Part shown: piece after piece, positions 50,854 through 61,000 of the stretch | Layout: each line of letters opens with the position of its first letter | How positions within the stretch are numbered: position 1 is the first letter of the stretch | NCBI RefSeq assembly: GCF_910589235.1 | Contig: NC_060973.1 | Location: 4,285,001-4,349,000, forward strand | Direction of reading: 5' to 3' | DNA length: 64,000 nt | DNA from: Vespa crabro | Lineage: Eukaryota > Arthropoda > Insecta > Hymenoptera > Vespidae | The notes under the pieces: model-generated | Databases searched by the model: none | Seen by the model: the letters and a program-made list of their open reading frames with translations, nothing else | Told to the model about the DNA's origin: nothing | Translations under genes and position numbers: made by a program

Positions 50854-53444
50854 TGTAATATAAATATATATTATTATTGTGATTTTTTTTATTGTGAATT
50901 TAGTAATACATAGTTAATCGTTAAAATAATATAAATATACGAACGTATAACAATTGTTTTAATCACAGGATAATTTTTTTTTGGTGTATTGCATTATCTT
51001 AAAATTAATATATTACTTTTTACATGTTAAAATAGCTACCAAATGTGGTGAAGGAAGATTCAACAATTGACTATTCTAGTAACAGTGATGATGAATCTCA
51101 AGGTGATGATGAAACAATAGCAACATTTGTTACCGCAGCTGGTCAACAATTAGCACTTTATGCAGTTGAGGATTCTGAGGATATTTTTGCTGTTTCTCTT
51201 TATGATGAATCTGGTGAACCTCCAACAAATTTTCAATTTCTTATGAAGTATGTATGTTAAATGTACATTCTATTAATACTATTAGTAGAACTATTCATAT
51301 AAATCAAACGAGTAATTCACTTAAATGTACCAGACTTCTATTTATTAGATAATTATATTTATAGAGTAGATGTTGAAAGATTAATAGGTGAAGGTGCTGT
51401 AAGAACAGTAAAAAAACCATCCCAAATAAAAAAACATTTATTGACTATGCAATCTTCAATGCTGTTTTCAAAAGAATGTCTACTAAATCATGAAGCAGAG
51501 AATGATATTGATAAAACTATAGTTCAAGATAACTATCAAATAAAAGAACATCAATCCTCATGGATTAGAAACTCATGTTTGTCAAAAGAAATTGATGCAA
51601 AACTTGATGTTCCAATAGATATGGACGCTAAGTCTGAAGATTCGAATGTAACATATGTAATGATGGATAATTGCACTGTGAAATTAGGTATATAACAATA
51701 TCTCATTCTACATATAATTGTTAATTATTACATTCTGTAATTTTTATTTTAATTTTACATTAATTTTATGTATATTTTATAGCTGATTCGTCTGTTGATG
51801 AAAACGTAGAAAATAATCAGGAAATGTTAGAACAATCAACAGTGCAATATATTCTATTTGAAGACAATGAATCTGATTCGGAATTAACATTTGATGAAAT
51901 TCAATCAACACTTCAAAATATGAAGTCTGAACGACAAATTTTTTCAAGGAAATCACACAAGAAAACAATAAGAGTAGAGGATGAATCGAATAGATTAGGA
52001 ATGTCTTGTTCTAAAACAATTATTTCTAATGGTATTATAATACTTTTTTTAAATTGACAAACATTTTATAAAATACAAATATTGATTACATCAAAGATTC
52101 TATGTATTTAATGATATATGTGTACGTATATACATTTTTTTTACAGGCACAGAATCAGATACAGATAGATTAAATACAAGTAAAGAATCAGTAGAATGTA
52201 GTAAATCCGAAGCAATACATACGGAATGCAAAGCGAAGAGATCTCGTAAACAACAATTAACTTCAGTAAACCGAGAAGATTCTGAAATAATCATACAACC
52301 AGCATCTTTGTTAACTGAAAACGACAAGAGTACAAAAACAAGAGGTAAAAGAAGAAGGATTACTTCACAATCTGAATATCACCGAAAAAGAAATAATTCA
52401 AAAAGTTTGATGAGAATGAAACAAAGAGAGATTGAGATTATTAATATAGATCTTGATGAAGAAGAAAGCATGTCACCTATAAAAAAGAATATTGTTGAAA
52501 TAACCATAGATGAAAATAAAGATAAATATTCTAGTGACAAAGAAAATGATGTCATAATGGTAGGAGACTCGGAAGATGAAGCAAAAGAAAATGTTTCTAA
52601 ACTTACAGGAACTCTTTTGCAATGTGAATTTTGTTCGAGACGATTCAGACAAAAAAGAGCTTTGGATACTCATTCACGAGTCTGTTCTAAATCATCATCT
52701 GATGTAATTAAATTAGATCCTCAAAAACTTAATCATGTAAATAATGTTGATAAAAAAAAAGACATAAAACTGTATGCATGTAAAATATGTCAAGAAAAAT
52801 TCGAAGTGGTTGTTGCTTTAGCCCGCCACGTGCGATTAGAACATTCGCAAAGGAAAAAACGTATATCTAGTAAATCTTCAGGTGAACCAGATTCTGAGGA
52901 ATCATATTCTATGGATATAACTAAAGAAAATGTTAGGATACATAAAAGAACAAAAAGAAAAAAAGATCAAAGTATGAATTATTCCTGGGAAACTAAGAAA
53001 TTATGTTGCAAGGATTGTGGAAGATGGTTTTCAAGTGCAGCTTCGTTAAGTGCGCATTATCTACAACATGATACAAAGAGACCAGGTAAAACTTATATAA
53101 GTTTTTATATAATCAAAATAAAGTTAAATTATATTTTTTTTATATTTTCACGACTTAATATATATATATAAAACTGTATTGTATGTATATAGTTTAAATT
53201 CACAGAGGTGCATAACTTCTTTTATGTGCATTTTTTGTCATTAACAGAAAAGCAAATTCGAAGATGTCAAATTTGTAAGAAGCTAATAAAATCAAGAATG
53301 CTTTTTATACGTCATTTGAAAATGCATAGTAATGTCAAATTATTTACTGGGATGAATACATTACAAAAGAAATTACGAAATACTCGGCAAGCAGCCAGAA
53401 AAATTACAGCGCTTAGAAAAAGAGGAAGACCACGGAAACTTTGA
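50191..53444 (+). CDS. Uncharacterised acidic C2H2 zinc-finger protein with C-terminal AT-hook
   Basis: Seven exons: 50191-50319, 50514-50738, 51036-51247, 51365-51687, 51783-52031, 52147-53085, 53248-53444, giving 757 residues. A second donor at 50331/50332 would add four residues to exon 1. I do not recognise an orthologue. The first 520 residues are acidic and of low complexity, with one hydrophobic, ordered-looking patch in exon 3 (TAAGQQLALYAVEDSEDIFA). Four zinc fingers follow at about 537 (CEFC...H-x3-C, a C2HC variant), 590 (CKIC...RHVRLEH), 666 (CKDCGRWFSSAASLSAH) and 699 (CQICKKL...RHLKMH). The protein ends RKRGRPRKL, an AT-hook. Basic stretches between fingers could be nuclear localisation signals. 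A nuclear DNA-binding regulator is the reasonable inference. AATAAA at 53622-53627 is followed by a GT-rich segment. Confidence 0.85.
50759..50853. repeat. Two (TA)n arrays in the zinc-finger gene intron 2
   Basis: TA runs at 50761-50811 and 50820-50850 are separated by TGTATTGTT. Confidence 0.9.
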
Positions 53445-55376
53445 TTGCTTTCAATGTGTTATACTATTAAAATATGCAGCCTTTATGTTAAGTAACATCA
53501 CTGTAGTATTGTCGATATTCTTCTATTGAATTGTCCTTTGAAATGTATGTAACATAATATTCCTATACTTGGAATATTTATATATCTTTTTCTAGGACAA
53601 TATTAAAACATTGTAATTTTAAATAAATCAGTGGATGTTGGCATTAGCGTAAATGTACCAATATTATCGTACTTTTGTGTTACTTTTTTCAGTAAATTAT
53701 ATAAGTATTATAGTAATATATATATATTGAACATTTGTGTATATATGAATGATTATAATATGATAAAAACAAATCATTAATTTATAGTTATTACTTCATC
53801 GTAATAATCTTTATTAAAATGCAATGACATTAATTGTTGTTATCCTATCCTAATGTTATATAATTTAAATGTTTTTTAATACTTGAAAAATTGTTATATA
53901 AATTTCTATAGGAAGTTTCCTCACGCTTATATAAATAATTATGTTACAGGTAACTGCTAATACTATATTTACATTATAATGTATTCATAGACGACTAGTA
54001 ATTTAGTAATTAAATAATCGCTTTAATATTAATCGTATAGATTGCAGTTGAGTATGTAGCAAAAATACACATTACTCTTCGCAAAAAACTAATTGCTGAT
54101 GATTGGTGCGCTGCATGGTGTATGGCGTCAGAAGTGCACGTAATATAGCAGCTACATTTCAAATGTCGGAAACGACATCTATCGATCGAGCAAATAACTA
54201 AGTTTAGGTGTGCCCCTGATGTTGGCTACATTCTGTACATGTATGTATAAAGACCCTTGTACGCATATTTCCGAAGATTAATAACAAAAAATCAATAATC
54301 CAAATAATATAAAAATTTTTATACACATCGATAACAATTATACGAACAAATTATTTTTATAATAAATAAATCTTGACTTGATACCTTTTTTATGATGTTC
54401 TCAAGTGAACAAAAATCATAATTGATAGTACAAAATGTATATATATAAGATGCAAGAAAAAAAGTAAAAAATATCAATGTAATTATGTTTTTAATGTACA
54501 CGTACAAGTAAATTAAATATTTTCGATTCAATTTGAGAAGAATTAATCGAGATTAGATAAACGTGAAATTTTTATCTAATAAACACTTCGTACTTCCGTA
54601 TATGATATACGTATTATATTAATTCAATTTATTTATTTATTGTTATTTCATTGGAAAAATACAACAATACAATATTTAATTGCTTTTTTCTTCTTCTTCT
54701 TTTTTTTATATAAAAGCATCAAATAGTAATATTAATTTTAAAATTGATTTATCTGATTCTTGCATTTATTTGATTCCTTGTTAGTGGACAGTACAGGCTG
54801 ATTTGCAATCTGCGAAAGAGAGACTTTTGTTTTTTATATAAATAATAGAATCATCTATTAAATAATATTTGTGTAAGTTATATGCTTTTTTTTTGAATTA
54901 CAAACATACATGTATTTAATATAAAATTTATTGTCAAAGATGGTAAGTGTGATCTTTTATGACTTGAGTCAGATTCAGTCAAGTTTGACATTCGCGCTAT
55001 CAGCGATGTGCTCTTAACATTATTTTAATCTAAATAAATAATTAATTAAATGACTTGAGTCTATTAAATGCTGACTGTTTAATAAGTGTTAAGTGTACGT
55101 AATTTATTTTTTATTGAAACCCAATCGAGATTAACTTTTGTTTAGATTCTATGTAATAATTCGTAAAAAAGTACAATAATATTTTATTCTCTGTATCTTA
55201 GATAGATATCTACCAAAAATCATGATATTAATACATTATAAATAAGCAAACAATTTCAAGAATCTTATTTTAATATAAATATTTGTATTCTATTAAAGGC
55301 TAACATAAGAGTATTATTGAGATAATTAAATATAGGTCACATTATTGATCATAAGTTTTTATTTTTTATAGAAACA
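53445..55376. other. Intergenic region before the HD-family gene
   Basis: The zinc-finger gene's 3' end occupies the left part. Around 54050-54240 is a GC-richer unique patch (with TATCGATCG and a GATGGTGTATGGCGTC-like block), a possible promoter. The HD-family gene has a splice acceptor (TTTTTTATAG) six bases before its ATG, so a non-coding first exon should lie somewhere here; I could not fix it. Confidence 0.5.
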
Positions 55377-56257
55377 ATGGCATCAATTGAAGATAGTTGG
55401 AAAGAAGCAACTGAGGCATTAGATAAAGATGCTTCTAACATGTGGTTTGATAAATTAAAAGAAGCTTATTCGGAAGAGAAAAGAACTTATCATAACTTAG
55501 ATATGCTTTGCGAGAAGTTGAGTCATTATCATGAGATAAAAAATAATTTGAAGAATCCACAAGCTTTACTTCTTGCATTGTTTTTTCAAAAGTAAGATCA
55601 ATAAGCGAAGAGAAGCAATTAATGTTTCTGTTGTATACAATAGATTGTTTTTATTCCAGCTTTGAGTATGATCCAAAAGTCATAGATGAAGAAATTAAGA
55701 ATTTAGAACATTTCAATGCATTTGCTGAAGAAGCCGGTATTACCGTGGTAAAAAAGAATATATATATACATTTAATTATTTTATTTTATTTTACAGAGAG
55801 AAACAAATGATTAAGTACAGATCACATATCTATATATTTCTTTTAGAATTCAGAATTAAGAGAAGAAACATGCGCTTTACTTAAGGTTGTTGCCACGCAT
55901 AGTACGGAAGCTCATAAAGTTGGAGGTGCATTTGGTAGTGAAGATGCTCATTACTTTCTAGATTTAGATATGGCTGTTTTAGGCTCTCCGCCTGAAAATT
56001 ATGCAGAGTATAGTGGAAAAATTCGTGGAGAATATGCTTTTTTGAGTGAACCTATGTACACTGCTTTGCGATTGAAGGTATAGTATTTTGTTAAATCATT
56101 ACAGCATTTTATTCTGGTATAAATCTTATTATACTTCATACAGGTGTTACAAAATTTTGTACAAATTCCGAATATTTTTGCAACAAAAGAGTTTCGAGAA
56201 AAATTCGAAGCACAGGCACGAGAAAATATACAAGCTGAAATAGAATTGTTATCTTAA
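55377..56257 (+). CDS. HD-domain family protein (COG4339-like), catalytic pair apparently lost
   Basis: Four exons, 55377-55591, 55660-55747, 55847-56077 and 56144-56257, give 215 residues. The layout matches bacterial predicted metal-dependent HD phosphohydrolases of about 200 residues: RTYHNLDML (about 36-44), LALFFQNFEYDP (about 66-77), VATHSTEAH (about 115), then FLDLDMAVLGSPPENYAEYS, KIRGEYAFL and a C-terminal ARENIQAEI. In bacterial relatives the second motif reads FHDAVYDP, giving the family its His-Asp metal ligands. Here the corresponding residues are Gln and Asn, created across the exon 1 to 2 junction (CAA, then AA joined to C). The first and third motif His residues remain. The protein may therefore be a non-catalytic homologue. 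Its role is unknown. The ATG follows a splice acceptor, so the 5' untranslated region is split. Confidence 0.8.
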
Positions 56258-58029
56258 ACTTCTACAGAAATCAGAAAATATGTTGAGTATGCCAAAGTTC
56301 AATGTTATGAACATTTTATGGTCCAGGTATATTTTCAATCTAATTTAAGATGAAAAAATATCTTGGCAAAAAAATCTAAAAGTTTAACTTTTATTAATAT
56401 TAACATATATCTGTAAATAATATTTCTCTCATAATATTAAAGTACACGGAAAAGATTTTATTTAAACGAAATCAAGTTTTTAATTTTCTTATTTTTATTA
56501 TGTTGCTCTGAAACTTCTCATTATATTTATTAATATTATATAAGAATGTACTGAATTAATTTGATTAATTGTTAGACAAAGTATTATTTTATTTTCTACA
56601 TCAATCTAGTTAATTTTTTACTTATAATTTGATATCCTTGAGCTATAGAAAGTACAAAGAACATATATTGTTCAAGCACATCTGTGAATGCTTCTAATGT
56701 AAGCATTAGCTTGAAATAGTAATCTAAGAAAGATTATATGTTTATGATTTGATTTATAATTTTATTTATAGTATGATGTAATTTATAAAAATATATAAAA
56801 ACTTGATATTTATGTATATATTATTTAATATAGTAAACAAAACCGATATATAAATAATTAATATATAATTAAAGTGATTCTGTTATAATTTAATTCCTAA
56901 TCTATTATTATAATAAATGTTTACAATAAATAATTGTACTGATTCTAAAAATTGAACTATACCATTTTAAATTAATGTTAATCGAAATTATGCTGGATGT
57001 TTTAATTTCTTATAAACGTGATTTATAACTAAAATAAGATAAAAAAATTTTTAAGTGTAAATGATGCTCAAGTTATTGCTATAATAATAATCAATTATAA
57101 AATATTGATAAGTGAATAGTTCTTCTAATTTGAGATATCCCTTAACAGTATTTTTTTTTATAAATATTTTAAACGTTTTATTTTGCTAAATTGACCTATC
57201 TATCATCTACTGGAAAAATACTTAAAACAAATTTTTAATATTTCTTTTAATATATAATAAAAATTTGACTTTATTACTGCTATAAAAAACTATTCAGTCT
57301 CGTTAAAAATTTATGGGATAAAAAATAACTCGGAAATAAATATGTATAATAATAAATATATATATATATATATCTTATTCATATACATAAGAAGATTATA
57401 CATAAGCGTATAAATTTCAATAGTATAGTTCACATAGAATACTGACATAAATATGAATTTTTAACAAATATGAATGAACTCTTTCTAATACATTTTGATG
57501 ACGTTTTTGCATTTATGGTATGTACATTCGTATGAAAATAAACAATTAATAAAGATATGAATTTTATAAATATATTTATTCACAAAGGTTTGTATAATAC
57601 TTTTGAATCCTTCATTAGCAATGTGAAGAAAATTTTGAGTTATATATTCTGTAAAGATTTTTTCGTGTTTGTACATGTTATAATATTTTAATGACTTATA
57701 AGATTAGTAAATAATTTATGGATCCCAATCTAATCTGGATTACCTTAAAAATGATACTCTTATATAATCTATTACGCTTATTCAGTCTTTACATAACAAT
57801 CATCCATCTGATTGTAATATATAATTTTTATTTTGTTAATGAAGGATTAAAAAGTAATCGAATTTTATTAAATAGATACTAATCTTATTTGATAGAGTTG
57901 TGCTAATTATTTTTATACTTAATCGTATAATTTATGCAACATGTACATAGAGGTAACAAAAGACGAATGGAAAAATTTATTACATTATGATAAAGCTGTT
58001 GAGAATATTATTTTTACTTATTGAGATTT
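56258..58029. other. Convergent intergenic region, HD-family gene / CABIN1
   Basis: AT-rich, with only short AT runs (for example about 57356-57372). TTTATT at 57976-57981 is an AATAAA on the minus strand and a good CABIN1 poly(A) candidate. No gene was seen. Confidence 0.6.
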
Positions 58030-61000
58030 TTAATCATCCAATGTAATGATCTCTACACTATCATTTGCAGATTTATCAACTTTTTTACCAGATTTTCCTC
58101 TTGGTAGATCATATAATGTCATACAATCTGAATTTGGTTGCCTTAAAGTTTCAGAAACTTTTTGTGGAACAACACTTACTGACGAAGAAAGATTTTTTGA
58201 AAAATCTACATTTGTCTTTATTTGACTTTTTTGTTGAGGTATTATTTCTAAATGTGAATGTTGCTGTAATTGAGATAACATAGAAAGTGCTTCTGCAGAG
58301 GTTGTTTGTGGAAATGAATTTGATAATGGGTTTTGTACATCCATTATAACAGATTTTGGTTTTGTTGAAGGTCTTTTGTAATTACTGATTTTTGCATTTG
58401 ATCCTTTAATTCCAGATTGTGCTACTGGACTTACAGATATTCCACTTAGTTCAGTAGGTATATAAGATGTTTGTCCTAATGATGAATTTCCTGTCATATT
58501 ATTTACTATGTTGGGAAAATTACTTGACATAATCGGTAGATTTTTATTAATTAGCTTTTGTTTTCGTAAAGAACCTTGCACATATGTATGATGATATGGT
58601 CTTTGTGAATTTTTTTTCGATAATAATTTATGTTGTAATGAAGTTCCTGATCGAGATGTAGGTAAATTCATTGGTAATGATGGTTTTAAATTTAAAGATT
58701 GACTTATTGATGCATGTGCTACTTGTGGTACTACACTTGAATTTGATGGACTATTATTTTTTAAAGGTGCATGCGATAACGAAGAATTATGTGCAGGTTG
58801 AGGCTCAGTTAATGATTTGGAAACTCGAATTTGGGGCGCAGTCATTTGTTTTGGTGGACTTGTTTTAACTTGCTGGATAATAGACGGTTTAAGAAGTGAA
58901 ACCTGCGTTGTCGAAGGATGAGAAATAGTTTTAGAGGCTTGTGAAATTTGAAGAGATTTAGGAATATGAACAGGTAATGCATCAGTTTGTGGACTTGGCC
59001 TACTAGGTTTGCTTTTTTGAGGTAATGACGTACTTACTGGAGTTATAGATATGTTAGGCCTATCTTTAGTTACTGATGTAGTTGTAGTAGTTTTAGTCGT
59101 TGCTTGATGATACGTTGGTGTTGATCGCGTATTTTGAACTGTAGAATTACTTAAATTCAATAATTGCTGTACTGTTAATGTGTTTATACTATTAAGATTA
59201 GTTATACTACTGGGTGTACTTGTATTAGAACTGGATGTACTCATTGTTTGTATATTACTAATGCTGGGTACAGTAGCAGTAGTACTATTTAAACTGCTGG
59301 TTAAATTAGATAACGATGAAAGGTTTGTTTGATATTGTCTAAGAATGTCTTGATAATTTCCTACTTGATTTAAATAAGACATGGCTGATAGAGGATCCAT
59401 CATATTACCACCTAAACTACTAGCAAGCATTGCTGATAACATATTTGGATCAATCAGTGGATTCATAAAATAGGGATTCATTAGTGCACGATTCCCTGGT
59501 GTACCTATATAATTAGCAAAAGTATTCTTAGAATTAAATTGATTCATAATATTACCACCTTGTTGCATTGCTTGTAAGTATTTGTTAACATTGGGTGGCC
59601 TTCCCCTTGGTCTACCTGTTGATGTTAAGTTCCTGTAGGGCTTACGATTTTGGGATGCTTGAGGTGATGTTGAATTAATTTGTGTTTGAGATGTAGTTGC
59701 CTATAAAAATAATAATAACATATAAATTCTACATTTGAACAATATCATTAATTAACATAAAAATTATAAAGATTACCGGGCTTGAAGAAGTAACTGAAGT
59801 TTGCGAATTGTTACTTCCTGCATTATTCGTTGCAGCTATTTTATTTGCTAATATTTGTCGTTGGCAACATTTAATAGCCATTTCCAAAATGTTTCCATCT
59901 AAATTCTAAAAACAATAACATTTCAATTAATAATTATTTCTTATAAAAGATATATAAATTTTTTTTTTTTCTTCAAAAAAGTATATATAATTGTATATAT
60001 GTTGATATGCAATTTAATTATTATTATTATATATGATAACAAATTTATTATATATAATCATACAATTATATAATATTTCTTAATGTGCGTTACAATTTAA
60101 TAAACAATCCTCTTATCTCGGCACATTAAATTTTTTTACCTTGAAATAGATGTTATCTTTAAGTATTTGATAAGAATGAATACTTAAAATATCGACCATT
60201 TTACTTACTTTATTGCCAATGTAGATCTTATAAGTATCAATTAATAACGAAGCAAATGCCTGTACAGTTGGTTCTTTATTTTGAAAATGTTTTTGAATTT
60301 GTTGATATATTTTATATACATCCAATAAAACTTGAGTTCTCGAATCTGTTCTTATAAGATGTACACTATCTATTGTACTAGGTGATCCCATAGTATGCAC
60401 TCTACTCCTCAAAGATTGTAAACAAAGAGTTAACGCTTGACGAGATAATTGCTCTCTTTCAGAATCACGTAAGTATTTCCTATGTAAATTATATTTATGT
60501 AATATATTTCATAATAGTTAAACATTATATATAAAATTTATTTTCTTTATTAAAGTAATAAAAATCATTTAAATTATTAGGTAATGTATAGTAATATATT
60601 CTAATGGTTACTATCTAAAATAAATCTTACTTATCAGAATCTGGTATCTTTGCAAGTTGTACACACAGTTGCATTAACATTCGACTATCATTTGTTTCTT
60701 TTAAAACTTGCATAAGTAATGTTACACATCTTGACATATGTGATGCAAAACTTCCTGGTCTATCAATTTCACGATTTGGTATATGCCATACACCCTAAAA
60801 TATATAGTACATAAAATTTAAAAGTACTTGTTGACAAAAATAGAATATGTAAAAATTGTTACGTATTCTTACGTAGAATACGTAAAAAGTGTAAACAACA
60901 AGTAATGTAAATATAAATTGTATAATATATATTACTTATATATTATGTATAATGTAATACAACGAAATATTGAAAATATTAACGTAAAATTCAATTTTAC

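Noticed and set aside
58065..58868. Plus-strand frames antisense to the CABIN1 last exon
   Set aside because: The minus-strand frame is open for 557 codons, in phase with the upstream exons; the plus frames are shadows.
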